IMG/VR virus record: IMGVR_UViG_3300043772_002356
Coordinates: 1 to 25,543 of that record
Direction: 5' to 3' (one strand)
DNA: 25,543 nt
DNA from: a virus
The position numbers were made by a program, and so were the translations under genes. Positions 1-7,893 of the stretch are shown here, piece by piece; position 1 is the stretch's first letter, and every line of letters starts with the position of its first letter. The notes below the pieces were generated by a model that was not told where the DNA came from, made no database searches, and saw nothing but the letters and a program-made list of their open reading frames with translations.

Positions 1-438
1 CTTGGTGGCTTCTTCGACTTCCTTGCGGGTGCCTTCAGACTTGGCGCGTTCGAGTTCAGTGACCTTGGCGGCGAAATCATCGCGCTCCTTCTTGGTCATC
101 TCGTACTGCTCGCGGAACTGCTTGATTGAGGTCGGTTCCGGCTTGGCGGGTTCCGTCTTCGCAGCAGGTGCGGACTCTTCCTTCTTCGGAGTGAACCGAT
201 CTAGGTTGAACAGGTCTTCAACCTTCGGCTTCGGAGCTTCGGCAGCCGGGGTAGTGGTGGCAGCAACTGGGGCCGGCTCAGGAGCGGGAGCGGGAGTTGG
301 TGCAGCAACAGGCGCAGGCATCGCTGAACCCATCGGGTTGTCCAGACCTTGCCCTTCGATAGCGTCGATGCCGGAAAATGCTTCGGAATAATCTGCGCCC
401 CGTTCGGTTGGGGCATCTGGTGATAGCAGCGGGTTCAT
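1..438 (-). CDS. Putative scaffolding protein, N-terminal part (cut by window edge)
   Basis: This frame is open from an ATG at 436-438 to the left window edge, giving 146 codons without a stop; the C-terminus lies outside. The start overlaps the stop of the preceding small gene as ATGA, which suggests translational coupling. The N-terminal 30 residues are acidic and unremarkable. Residues about 38-65 form a Pro/Ala-rich linker. From about residue 100 the sequence becomes charged and probably helical, with a coiled-coil look (E/K/R-rich, few aromatics). In phages the gene directly after the portal is usually scaffold or protease, followed by the major capsid protein. The charged helical composition fits scaffold better than protease. 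The function is inferred from position and composition only; no catalytic motif is visible. A head-associated structural protein of another type is possible. Confidence 0.5.
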   Translation of the reverse strand, partial: MNPLLSPDAPTERGADYSEAFSGIDAIEGQGLDNPMGSAMPAPVAAPTPAPAPEPAPVAATTTPAAEAPKPKVEDLFNLDRFTPKKEESAPAAKTEPAKPEPTSIKQFREQYEMTKKERDDFAAKVTELERAKSEGTRKEVEEATK

Positions 439-698
439 TCGAGGTTCTGATTAAGAGTCGTTTTTTCTTTTCGCATTTCCACCAGACCATTCAGTTCCTC
501 GATGAACGCACGCGCACCGGCGCGCTTGCAGTTGGCATTCCAGCCATGCTGCGGGTTCTCCGAGGGCGGAAGGTTCCAGCAGAAATTATTGAAGGCCGCC
601 AAGAGCGCGGCTTGGAGTTCGGGCGTTTCGAGCATTCGCTCGACTGATTGGAGGCGCTGCTTGTCGCGCTGAAACTCTTGCTTGGGGGATTGTATCAT
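435..698 (-). CDS. Small hypothetical protein between portal and scaffold
   Basis: This encodes 87 residues. The ATG at 696-698 overlaps the portal stop (ATGA), and its own stop overlaps the next start the same way, so it sits in a coupled portal/small protein/scaffold block. There is no recognisable Shine-Dalgarno sequence. The protein is mostly helical in character, with an N-terminal charged segment (Q/R/K/E-rich, about residues 5-25), a middle segment with two Cys and several Trp/Asn residues, and an Arg/Glu-rich C-terminal helix. No membrane segment or signal peptide is seen. Small genes at this position often encode head-completion or assembly accessory proteins, but nothing in the sequence proves that. 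The product is unrecognised. Confidence 0.7.
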   Translation of the reverse strand: MIQSPKQEFQRDKQRLQSVERMLETPELQAALLAAFNNFCWNLPPSENPQHGWNANCKRAGARAFIEELNGLVEMRKEKTTLNQNLE

Positions 699-2968
699 TG
701 GTTAAGGATGTCGGCCTGAGTCTTGAGATCCATGGCGGCAATGTCCGCCCGAGTGAGCGCACCCTTGCGCTGAGCCTCGGCGATCGTATTGGCGTTCTTG
801 CGCTGTTGATCTTGCTCGAAGGCCACCTGCTTCTGGACGCGCTTCTGCTCGGAGTTCGCGGCAGCGATCTGAGCCTTGGACTGCGCGGTGATGAGCATCG
901 ACTGGATCTTCGCAGCGGTCTCGGCATCCATCCCATTTCCAGCTGCGCCCGCTTCGGCCTGAGCCTGAGCTTGCTGCTGAAGACGCTGCACGTAGCCCTT
1001 GATGTAGTTCGAGGCCTGAGCGATGCCGTCGTTGTAGAGCTTCATGTTCTGCTCTTGGCCGGGGTCCTGAGCGATCAGCTGCATCTGCTCCTGGATGTGC
1101 TGAATGACGTTGGCCAAGCCAAGCACGCGTTCCATGGTCGGCATACCGTTCTGTTCCTTCTCGATGCGCCCGATAGCGCCACCAAGCATCTGGAGAAGCG
1201 TCTGGATGTACTCGGGCCGATTGATCGAAGTCGCGATAACCACCGGCTGACCGTCGATGAGCGTGCCCCACGCCATCGTAGCGCGCTCGACGGCCGGCGA
1301 GACGGGTTTGTTGTCCACCGGTGCGAGACGATTCGCCAAGAGGGGGTCGTCGGTGTTGGCTTCGACGTACATGTGAACCACCTCGGCTTGGGAATCCGGT
1401 GCTAGCAACGGGCGGATGGCCATGAGGCGGTCAGCCTGCGCGATCTCGAGCATCTTGTTGCCGGAGCCCATGACGCGCTCGGGCATGATGTCCCAGCTGT
1501 CGAGGTTGTTGAACACGGACGGATCGACGCCTTCGGCTTCGCACTTGCGACGGAACTGAACGCAGTCGGGATGGTCGATCGTGCAGAACCGGCGAGCGAT
1601 CTCGCGGTACTGGAAGGTCTGCTGGGTGTAGGCGCGGGTGAGCATCGAGCCCATGAGCGCATTGGCGTTGTTCACGCGAGCCATCACCTCGGTCGCCGTG
1701 AGTTCCTTCGATGAACCGTCGTTCACGTCCTGCGTGTAGGCCGCACTGGACTCGGCCATGATCTGTCGGTGCATGGCCATGGCGCCCGAGAGCATCGGGT
1801 AGTCCAGCACGTGACGTTCGGATTGCGGAACCCATGAGAGTCCTTCCGGGATCACGCCCATGTTGAACAGGTCGATCTTCTCCATCCGCTCAGCGTCACC
1901 GTCAGCGACGTTGCGGAAAAGCCACAGCATCTGCTCGAACACCGAGTCGGTGAATTTGCAGCGCATCCGATTCTGGAGATGGCAGACGGAGTACAGCAGG
2001 TATCCGAGTGACCGCACGGAATGCCAACGGAACGGAGGCACCACAGCGCCGTCGGCAAACTGGACGTGCATCAGTTCAAAGATGTCGCGGCCGTAACACC
2101 GATCTCCCGCATCGAAGAGCCACTGTCCAGCGGTCTGCATATTGCCGATGCCGCTGTTGTACTGGTCAACGATGATCCGGCGGCGCCAGGAGGGGTCGTC
2201 ACTGGTCGTGTCCAGGAAGTAGAAGTCGTAGCAACGCAGCACCGGCGTCGCGTCGGAACCCCAGTAGCCGGAGTTCTCCTTAAAATCTTCCTCAATCTTC
2301 TCAGGGAAGTATTGGCCGGACCAGTCGTTGACCTGGAGGCTGGTAGCCTCGCGTTCGATCATCGCTGCCAGCAGCTGGTTCACCAGCGTCAGATTCCAGC
2401 CGGGGTCCACGTTCTCACCACGGGTCATGCGGATCAGGTCCTGAGCCGTAAAGGACGTGTAGATCGCGAAGTGCGACAGGTTCTCCATCGTGGTCAACGT
2501 GTTGGTCGGGACCAAGATGTCCTCAGTGCCGCGAGCCGATGGGCACCAGTCGCGATCACGAAGCCAAGTGACTGGCCCGATGCCGTGAAGCACCGTGGCC
2601 GCAAACTGAGACTCCAAGACCGTGGAGTATTTCGGAGACCGCTTCATCACGCGGTTCAGCTGCTTCGTGATGATGTTGCCCCACTGGGTGCGCTTGTCGC
2701 GGGGTCCGATGTCGAGACCAACCGAGAAGTAATTCTGCGGCTTCAGGAACGCGTTCGTGAACTGCTGGCGAGAGGCATGGATGATCCGGGTGCCTTCCAG
2801 GAAGTTGACGTTCGTCTGGATGCGGTTGTCGCGTGCTTCCTCCTGGGTGTATGGAGGGTTGCCGTTGAAGCAGGAGTTGATGCGCGCTCGGTTGCGGGAG
2901 CGCGGCTGTTCCGCTTCGAGCATGGCGCTAACGACGTTCCAGACTCTGCTGGGTTCCTTGAAGCTCAT
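695..2968 (-). CDS. Portal (head-tail connector) protein
   Basis: This is a 757-residue protein, similar in length to P22-type portals (about 725) and longer than T7 gp8. It forms the dodecameric ring at the capsid vertex through which DNA is packaged and ejected. The large alpha/beta body with many Trp/Tyr residues is followed by a long Gln/Ala-rich helical C-terminus (last about 130 residues), as expected for the portal barrel. It lies two small genes and an SSB downstream of the large terminase, the usual terminase-portal-scaffold order. I chose the ATG at 2966-2968 because it lies 7 bases after the upstream stop; an upstream TTG at 3034 would add 22 residues that overlap the previous gene. 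No clear Shine-Dalgarno sequence precedes it. Identification rests on length, composition and context. Confidence 0.8.
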   Translation of the reverse strand: MSFKEPSRVWNVVSAMLEAEQPRSRNRARINSCFNGNPPYTQEEARDNRIQTNVNFLEGTRIIHASRQQFTNAFLKPQNYFSVGLDIGPRDKRTQWGNIITKQLNRVMKRSPKYSTVLESQFAATVLHGIGPVTWLRDRDWCPSARGTEDILVPTNTLTTMENLSHFAIYTSFTAQDLIRMTRGENVDPGWNLTLVNQLLAAMIEREATSLQVNDWSGQYFPEKIEEDFKENSGYWGSDATPVLRCYDFYFLDTTSDDPSWRRRIIVDQYNSGIGNMQTAGQWLFDAGDRCYGRDIFELMHVQFADGAVVPPFRWHSVRSLGYLLYSVCHLQNRMRCKFTDSVFEQMLWLFRNVADGDAERMEKIDLFNMGVIPEGLSWVPQSERHVLDYPMLSGAMAMHRQIMAESSAAYTQDVNDGSSKELTATEVMARVNNANALMGSMLTRAYTQQTFQYREIARRFCTIDHPDCVQFRRKCEAEGVDPSVFNNLDSWDIMPERVMGSGNKMLEIAQADRLMAIRPLLAPDSQAEVVHMYVEANTDDPLLANRLAPVDNKPVSPAVERATMAWGTLIDGQPVVIATSINRPEYIQTLLQMLGGAIGRIEKEQNGMPTMERVLGLANVIQHIQEQMQLIAQDPGQEQNMKLYNDGIAQASNYIKGYVQRLQQQAQAQAEAGAAGNGMDAETAAKIQSMLITAQSKAQIAAANSEQKRVQKQVAFEQDQQRKNANTIAEAQRKGALTRADIAAMDLKTQADILNQ

Positions 2969-2975
2969 ATCGGTG

Positions 2976-3368
2976 TCAGATTGCTTTCCGTTCGTGCGAA
3001 ATCCAGCAATTATCGGGCATTTCGGTCTTGCCAAGATACGAAAGAGGGACCCAGACCTTCAGCTTCAGGTAGCACCCGCAGACTTCGCAGGTGCCAGCAA
3101 GCCCCTCCCCTTGCAGAAACATCGCCATGTCATTGCGCGCCTGTTCCTGCTCCAGAATAGCCTCAGCCACGGTCTTGGTAACCGACCGTGCATCCGTGGG
3201 TTTGTTGTGAATACAGCGGTTGCAGGTATCAATGCGATCCTGCGCCTGCCGGCGATCGACAGGCGTTCCACCATCACCAAGCCATTCGGCTAGGATGCGC
3301 GCTCCTTGAGCCGTCTGGCGCAATTTAGCGGCCGCACGTGCGACAGCCTGAAACCCTTGGTTGTACAT
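2976..3368 (-). CDS. Small hypothetical protein with Cys pairs (possible zinc-binding)
   Basis: This 130-residue protein has Cys pairs at C49/C52 (CNRC) and C94/C97/C99 (CEVCGC) plus a Cys followed by Trp at 121-122. The spacing recalls short phage zinc-ribbon-like proteins, and zinc binding is inferred from it. Residues 1-30 are Ala/Arg-rich and probably helical. The ATG at 3366-3368 is preceded by AGGA with a 4-base spacer, one of the few SD-like signals in this arm. The first 44 bases overlap the end of the upstream gene in a different frame. The gene sits directly before the portal, so a role in head or connector assembly is plausible but unproven. No enzyme motif is visible. Confidence 0.7.
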   Translation of the reverse strand: MYNQGFQAVARAAAKLRQTAQGARILAEWLGDGGTPVDRRQAQDRIDTCNRCIHNKPTDARSVTKTVAEAILEQEQARNDMAMFLQGEGLAGTCEVCGCYLKLKVWVPLSYLGKTEMPDNCWISHERKAI

Positions 3369-3600
3369 TGGATCCTGGTGTTGAGTACGTGGACGGAAAG
3401 CGGGCCTTGGTGTAGTTCTCTAGGTCCAGTTGGGCCTTCTCGAGTGAAGCCGGTAGACCGTTGGCGGCCCGATGCTGCGCGATGATTCTGGCCGTTTCGT
3501 AGAAATCATCGTTCATCGGATTGGGTTTATTCCACTTGGTTTCGGGCTGGTAATACTGCCATCCACCGTTGGGGAACGAAGTCAGATTCATGTTGCTCAT
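3325..3600 (-). CDS. Small hypothetical phage protein
   Basis: This encodes 91 residues starting 9 bases after the SSB stop, with no clear Shine-Dalgarno. The N-terminal half has the pattern W-x-Y-Y-x-P-E-T-x-W followed by N/P residues and then a helix containing a HRAANG-type segment (residues about 35-48). I recall similar short proteins in packaging modules of other phages, starting with a GGW...QPET...W stretch and carrying an H-R-x-x-N segment, but this could not be checked. The C-terminus ends in a Cys-x-x-Cys-type tail (about residues 86-89). It overlaps the next gene by 44 bases. The molecular role is unknown; membership of the head/packaging operon is the only functional clue. Confidence 0.7.
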   Translation of the reverse strand: MSNMNLTSFPNGGWQYYQPETKWNKPNPMNDDFYETARIIAQHRAANGLPASLEKAQLDLENYTKARFPSTYSTPGSNVQPRVSGCRTCGR

Positions 3601-3609
3601 ACGGCAGCA

Positions 3610-4032
3610 TTAAAACGGGAGATCGTCTGAATCGTCCAGATCAGGCTTGGGAGCAGCTGGGGCAGACTCGCGGCGCGGAGCCGGCGCAGCGCCTTCATCG
3701 CGACCCTTCAGGAATTGGAAGGTCTCAATCATGATCCGAGTGGTGGACCTCTTCTCGCCGGTCTTCTTGTCGTCCCACTCTTCCCGAGTCAGACGTCCCT
3801 CAACCAACAACGGATGCCCCTTCTTGACGTACTGGGCGATCGTTTCAGCCTGCTTTCCAAAGGCCTTGCACTCAGCATAGTAGACGTCTTCCTTTTCTTC
3901 ACCGGACTCAGTCTTCCAGCGGCGATTGACTGCCATGCTCAGGTTGCAGACGGCGGTTCCCTTCGGCAGGTGCTTGAGTTCTACGTCGCGGGTCAGGTTT
4001 CCGACTAGGATGACTTTGTTGAATGAGGCCAT
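3610..4032 (-). CDS. ssb: Single-stranded DNA-binding protein
   Basis: This 140-residue protein has a complete bacterial-type SSB. The OB-fold begins with FNKVILVGNL at residues 4-13 and contains the usual GTAVCNLSMAVN strand and the WDDKKTGEKR loop (about 87-96). A short Pro/Ala/Asp linker follows, then an acidic tip ending DDLPF, the motif that recruits partner proteins to ssDNA. It coats ssDNA during replication or recombination. It starts 4 bases after the terminase stop and has no Shine-Dalgarno, so it is probably expressed with the packaging genes, which is unusual. The RecT/RecE-type recombination genes lie about 18 kb away on the other strand. From memory the N-terminus resembles Verrucomicrobiota SSBs, a weak host hint. 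Confidence 0.95.
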   Translation of the reverse strand: MASFNKVILVGNLTRDVELKHLPKGTAVCNLSMAVNRRWKTESGEEKEDVYYAECKAFGKQAETIAQYVKKGHPLLVEGRLTREEWDDKKTGEKRSTTRIMIETFQFLKGRDEGAAPAPRRESAPAAPKPDLDDSDDLPF

Positions 4033-4036
4033 AAGA

Positions 4037-5809
4037 TTAGGAGTAGGTTAGCGAATGTTGAGACTCCACTGACCGGCGCTTGTCAGACATACGCGTCAGC
4101 CACTTTGGTGTCTGTCGCTTGACAATACCAACACCGTGGCCGCCTGCAATCTCAAAACCGTTTCGGCGCGCCATTTCGAGCGCAACCACGAACGAATCCC
4201 ACAAGTCAGGCGATCGGCCCATGCGTTCCTTGGTCTTGTGCTTCGGCTCCACGTCGATCAATCCAGTACGGGCGATACCCCACTCGCGCATCGCACCTTC
4301 CTCGGCGACTTCACGGGGCAGTTTCCGCAACTGCTTGGATTCGATGAGTAGGCGAGACGAATACCAGAGCGCAGTCACCATCTTGCCGTAGGCCTCGCGC
4401 TCGGTCTTCGCATCCCCCTGGCGTACCGGACGATCCAGTGGCTTCCCGCCGAACTCAATCGGAACCACCTGCGGAGACCACAGGCGAGCGAACGCAGACA
4501 TCAGTGTGCCGCGTCCAGTGGAGTCAAACCCCACCTGCTCCGGGTTGATATTGCGCTGCTTGCAGTACAGCAACACGTACTCGGCAATTTGCTCTTCGGC
4601 CTGCTGTGCCTTTACAGCCGTGACCGGAATCACGATGGGCGGCTCCGCGAATGCTAGCACCGTGCGACCGGACGCATCTGGTCCGAACTTGAGGTCCGTC
4701 ATAACGCATCGGTCACCGCCGACGCCTGAGTACGCAGCGTCGATGCCGATCACTCGGATGATCTTGTCAGCGCGGTCCCACGCGACATCGTCGAACGCTT
4801 GGTTCTGCTCGCACAACGACATCGTGACCACGCGCCTGGTGCCACCGTCCCGAGGCAGCAGACCGAGGTTCATCATCGAGAACTGCAACGAGTCCCGGCC
4901 GTAGTAATCGAGGTCCGCCTGAATCTGCTCCGGCGTAATGATGCCTCGATACGGATTCGTGCCCTTGGGGAATTTCGCATTCGGCGTGTCGTATCCACAC
5001 AACTGGACAGCCAACCCACCGGGCGCCCGCGTTCTCCAGGTGCGCGTCTTCTCCAAGTATTCGAGACCCTCCCAGCCGCCGAATGTCGGATGCGGTTCGC
5101 ACACTACGCCAAGCGCATCATTGCGGTCCTTGGGGTTGCCCATCGCGATCAGCTTGAACTCGGGGTTCTTGCGAAGGTTGGCCACCGAGTCCAAGAAACC
5201 GCGCCCCATCAGCGAGGCTTCGTCCGCGATCAACATCACGCGGTCGTTCTTCAAGCCGACGTAGTTCGAGAGGCCGACAAAGGTGCCGCCCACCTTGCAC
5301 GCTACACCGATGATGCCGTCTCGAAAGTCTTGCGCTTCGGCGTCTTCATCTGAACTGGTCAGGATGAACCGGCTTTCAATCACGCGGCCCGGGAGCCACT
5401 CGCGACGTTCCTTGGCTTTGTTGTGAAGCTCTTTGATCGAGCCCCAGATTCGCAGCTGGAGACCCTCACGCGTCGTTGACGACATGATGATCGAGGTGCC
5501 CTTCGGCCAGATGTAGAACGAGCACAGCCCAAACGCTGCGGAGTTGTACGTCTTGCCAGATGAACCCGGCCCCATGATACCGACCTCTTGGTTCTCGACG
5601 AATGCTTGGATCAGAAGCTCCGACCATTCATGCCAGTCGAAGTGCGGCCACAGCGCCGTCATGGCAGCGCGGAAGTGGTAATACTTGCCCTGACCGTACT
5701 TCACGCCGGCGTTGTGAATGTACCCGCCACGACGCACCATCTCAGCCTCGATCAAGAAGCGGTCTTTTGTACGCCACGGTATGGACAGGTAATCGGGGCT
5801 TTCATTCAT
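4037..5809 (-). CDS. terL: Terminase large subunit (packaging ATPase/nuclease)
   Basis: This is the motor that pumps DNA into the prohead and cuts the concatemer. The 590-residue protein has an N-terminal ATPase with Walker A GPGSSGKT at residues 80-87, Walker B VMLIADEA (191-198, with D196/E197) and a coupling motif AMGNP (222-226). The C-terminal RNase H-like nuclease has candidate metal ligands D357 (in GIDAA), D429 (in GFDST) and D535 (in SPDLWD). I chose the ATG at 5807-5809 because AGGA lies 10 bases upstream. In-frame ATGs at 5854 and 5893 would add 15 or 28 residues but overlap the divergent gene. No small terminase gene is visible in the window. It heads the minus-strand packaging operon and is followed 4 bases later by ssb. 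Confidence 0.95.
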   Translation of the reverse strand: MNESPDYLSIPWRTKDRFLIEAEMVRRGGYIHNAGVKYGQGKYYHFRAAMTALWPHFDWHEWSELLIQAFVENQEVGIMGPGSSGKTYNSAAFGLCSFYIWPKGTSIIMSSTTREGLQLRIWGSIKELHNKAKERREWLPGRVIESRFILTSSDEDAEAQDFRDGIIGVACKVGGTFVGLSNYVGLKNDRVMLIADEASLMGRGFLDSVANLRKNPEFKLIAMGNPKDRNDALGVVCEPHPTFGGWEGLEYLEKTRTWRTRAPGGLAVQLCGYDTPNAKFPKGTNPYRGIITPEQIQADLDYYGRDSLQFSMMNLGLLPRDGGTRRVVTMSLCEQNQAFDDVAWDRADKIIRVIGIDAAYSGVGGDRCVMTDLKFGPDASGRTVLAFAEPPIVIPVTAVKAQQAEEQIAEYVLLYCKQRNINPEQVGFDSTGRGTLMSAFARLWSPQVVPIEFGGKPLDRPVRQGDAKTEREAYGKMVTALWYSSRLLIESKQLRKLPREVAEEGAMREWGIARTGLIDVEPKHKTKERMGRSPDLWDSFVVALEMARRNGFEIAGGHGVGIVKRQTPKWLTRMSDKRRSVESQHSLTYS

Positions 5810-5852
5810 CTTGCGGGAATCCTGCGATGGCCTTTCAATGGGTTCAAGCGTC
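5810..5852. promoter_or_regulatory. Divergent junction between packaging and tail modules
   Basis: These 43 bases separate the chosen start codons of the two divergent operons, so promoters for one or both must lie here or inside the 5' ends of the coding regions. The stretch 5813-5825 is a near-palindrome (GCGGGA / TCCTGC around a central A, one G-T mismatch) and on the minus strand contains the terminase SD. No confident -35/-10 pair was recognised. The regulatory role is inferred from geometry only. Confidence 0.3.
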
Positions 5853-7892
5853 ATGGTCGCCGAAAAGAATCGCGTGGTTGACGGCCTGCTCACCTCTGAA
5901 GGGGGTGTAGATAGCGGGTTCTCTCCGTCATTGATTCAACCCAACCAACTGGCTTGGGCGGTGAACACGACTGTCCGTGGAGGTTTTCCTAAGGCGCGGC
6001 CAGGGATCTGGTTGAAAGGGTTGACGTTCCCGGACGTCACCGAGGTTTACCAGAACGGGTACTACAACGCGGCCGTCAAAAAAGCGTTCACGGAGGGCTT
6101 CTTTCAGGGCTGCGGGACCTACATTTCCGACAACGAAAAACCCTACCTGATGGCCGCAATCGGTGGGAAAATTTTCCAGATAGACATATCCGCTGGATTT
6201 CTGGTTCAGGACCTGACTCCGATTGGATTCCAATTCACGGTCAACACCAGAGGCCGGGTCTCAAACGTCGCTACCTACGTTTGCGCTGCATCCCACGGGC
6301 TCGCCGCTGGAATGGTCGTGCGACTCCCGGAGCCTGTTGGCGCATCGTTCCCTGAAGGATTCTTTGGGGACTTCGTAGTCGATAGCGTGCCTTCGCCGAC
6401 GACTTTCACGGTGTACAATCCCGGAGTGGATGCAGGACCGCTGCTTGGACCATTGTTCTTCGGGTACAAAATGGAGACGGAAAGCCCAACGGCTGACCAC
6501 GTGTTTTTCCAGCAGGCCGAAAACTGGTTGGTTGTCCAAGACCAGCAGAGCCCACCGTACCTTTACAACGGCGGGTCCTTGAGGCGCGCAACTGGCGAAG
6601 AGGTTCCAATCGGAGGCCCGATGGCTTACGGAAAGGGGCGCCTCTGGGTTGCCAATGGATCAGAATATTACGGCGGCGATCTGGTGTATGGCGATCCGGC
6701 CTATGGGCGCGACAGCGTCATTCGATTCACCGAGAACACATTCCTCAATGAAGGTGGCGCCTTTGCCGTCTCCAATGGCCCGATCACCGGACTGGCGTTC
6801 GGTGCCAACTTGGACACGTCCCTGGGAGATGGCGACCTGCTGGTATTCACTCCGACTGCGACCTACGCGTTCAATGCTCCAGTGGACCGCGATGTTTGGA
6901 AGGATCTCGATTATCCGATCCAGCGATTCGCGCTGTTGAACTTCGGCTCGTTCAACCATGAGTCGATTGTCCCGGTCAACGGTGACCTGTTCTTCCGAGC
7001 GCAGGACGGCATTCGGTCGTTGATCTACGCCAGGCGCGATTTCACCGAATGGGGAAACACCCCTATCAGCCGGCAGGTTGTGAGGGCCTTGGCCTACGAC
7101 ACGGAATTTTATCTCAAGGCTGCTAGCTCCGTGAACTTCGACAACCGGATGCTGATGACCATACAGCCGCAGAAGGTGAACGGTCGCGGCATCGTTCATC
7201 GCGGGTTGGTTGTCATGGATTTTGACTTGGTTTCCGGAATGGGCCGGAAGCTGCCTCCCGCTTGGGAAGGCGTCTGGACGGGTGCTGACATTCTCCAGAT
7301 GGTGACGGTTCGGGTTCAGAAATCGGAACGCTGCTTCTTTTTCGGGCTTAATCAGGGAAAGATCGGCCTCTACGAGGTTACCCGCACTGGTCAGTTTGAT
7401 TTCGATGGGTTCGATGATTCTCCGATCGAGTGGATCGTTGAAACACGCTCACTCACGTTTGCCGAGCCTGCCAACAAGAAGCGCCTGATGAGCGCCGAAC
7501 AGTGGTACGATCAGGTCATGGGCAACATCGAAGCCAAGGTCTACTTCAAGGCCAACGAGGGCGAGTGCTGGCATCCGTGGGCCGAGATCAAAGACTGCGC
7601 GAAATACCGCAACTGCGAGCCCGGTGAGGTTTCGTGCCCGCCGGCGGTGATCAACTGCCAAGAGGTCAAATACTACCAGCCGCCCGCCCGATCGCGCATT
7701 GCCCTGCCACAACCGCCCGACAAGTGCGACGTGCAGACCGGCGGTTTCACTCGCGATGGCTACGAATTCCAGCTGCGTTATGTGAACACCGGCAGGTTTC
7801 GCTTGAAGCGAATTGCCATGGTTGCCCAACGTCTCCAGGAGGACATCTACGGCGATCTCAGCCGGGTGGCCTGCCCGTTACTCTCTGCCTAG
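5853..7892 (+). CDS. Tail nozzle / P22 gp10-like packaged-DNA stabilisation protein
   Basis: This is a 679-residue, beta-rich virion protein. Residues about 10-52 (GGVDSG..PSLIQPNQLAWAVN, then a short Arg/Gly/Pro segment) recall the N-terminus of P22 gp10-like or tail-nozzle proteins. It is followed by beta-propeller-like repeats with aromatic/Gly/Asp strands. It would close the portal channel and form the distal part of a short tail. Residues 133-195 are a module that recurs in the neighbouring spike and looks like an insertion into the propeller. Near the C-terminus six Cys fall within residues 572-625. I prefer the ATG at 5853; a TTG at 5811 and an ATG at 5838 are alternatives overlapping the divergent junction. 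There is no SD. It is the first gene of the plus-strand virion operon and ends one base before the spike start. Confidence 0.7.
   Translation: MVAEKNRVVDGLLTSEGGVDSGFSPSLIQPNQLAWAVNTTVRGGFPKARPGIWLKGLTFPDVTEVYQNGYYNAAVKKAFTEGFFQGCGTYISDNEKPYLMAAIGGKIFQIDISAGFLVQDLTPIGFQFTVNTRGRVSNVATYVCAASHGLAAGMVVRLPEPVGASFPEGFFGDFVVDSVPSPTTFTVYNPGVDAGPLLGPLFFGYKMETESPTADHVFFQQAENWLVVQDQQSPPYLYNGGSLRRATGEEVPIGGPMAYGKGRLWVANGSEYYGGDLVYGDPAYGRDSVIRFTENTFLNEGGAFAVSNGPITGLAFGANLDTSLGDGDLLVFTPTATYAFNAPVDRDVWKDLDYPIQRFALLNFGSFNHESIVPVNGDLFFRAQDGIRSLIYARRDFTEWGNTPISRQVVRALAYDTEFYLKAASSVNFDNRMLMTIQPQKVNGRGIVHRGLVVMDFDLVSGMGRKLPPAWEGVWTGADILQMVTVRVQKSERCFFFGLNQGKIGLYEVTRTGQFDFDGFDDSPIEWIVETRSLTFAEPANKKRLMSAEQWYDQVMGNIEAKVYFKANEGECWHPWAEIKDCAKYRNCEPGEVSCPPAVINCQEVKYYQPPARSRIALPQPPDKCDVQTGGFTRDGYEFQLRYVNTGRFRLKRIAMVAQRLQEDIYGDLSRVACPLLSA
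6249..6437 (+). repeat. Beta-repeat module inserted in the nozzle protein
   Basis: This encodes about 63 residues with the pattern SNVATY-x-C..HGL..G..V...F.G.F.V..V.S.TTFTVYNPG.D, the same pattern as the modules of the adjacent spike. Flanking residues look like continuous propeller sequence (an IFQIDISAGF strand before, an AENWLVVQDQ strand after), which suggests insertion. Confidence 0.6.
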
Positions 7893-7893
7893 T

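Noticed and set aside
698-1405. 235-codon plus-strand open frame opposite the portal C-terminus
   Set aside because: Leu/Val/Arg-rich antisense shadow of the Gln/Ala-rich portal tail; no SD and no context.
2969-3034. Longer portal start at a TTG
   Set aside because: It would overlap the preceding gene by almost 60 bases and adds a segment unlike a portal N-terminus; the ATG at 2968 follows the upstream stop by 7 bases.
2021-3160. Long plus-strand open frame (379 codons) opposite the portal gene
   Set aside because: It is antisense to a well-supported portal gene, and its Val/Arg/Asp-rich translation looks like the shadow of GC-biased codons.
5810-5893. Longer terminase starts (ATG at 5854 or 5893) and longer nozzle start (TTG at 5811)
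   Set aside because: They create head-to-head overlap; the ATG at 5809 has an AGGA upstream. They remain possible and are mentioned as alternatives.
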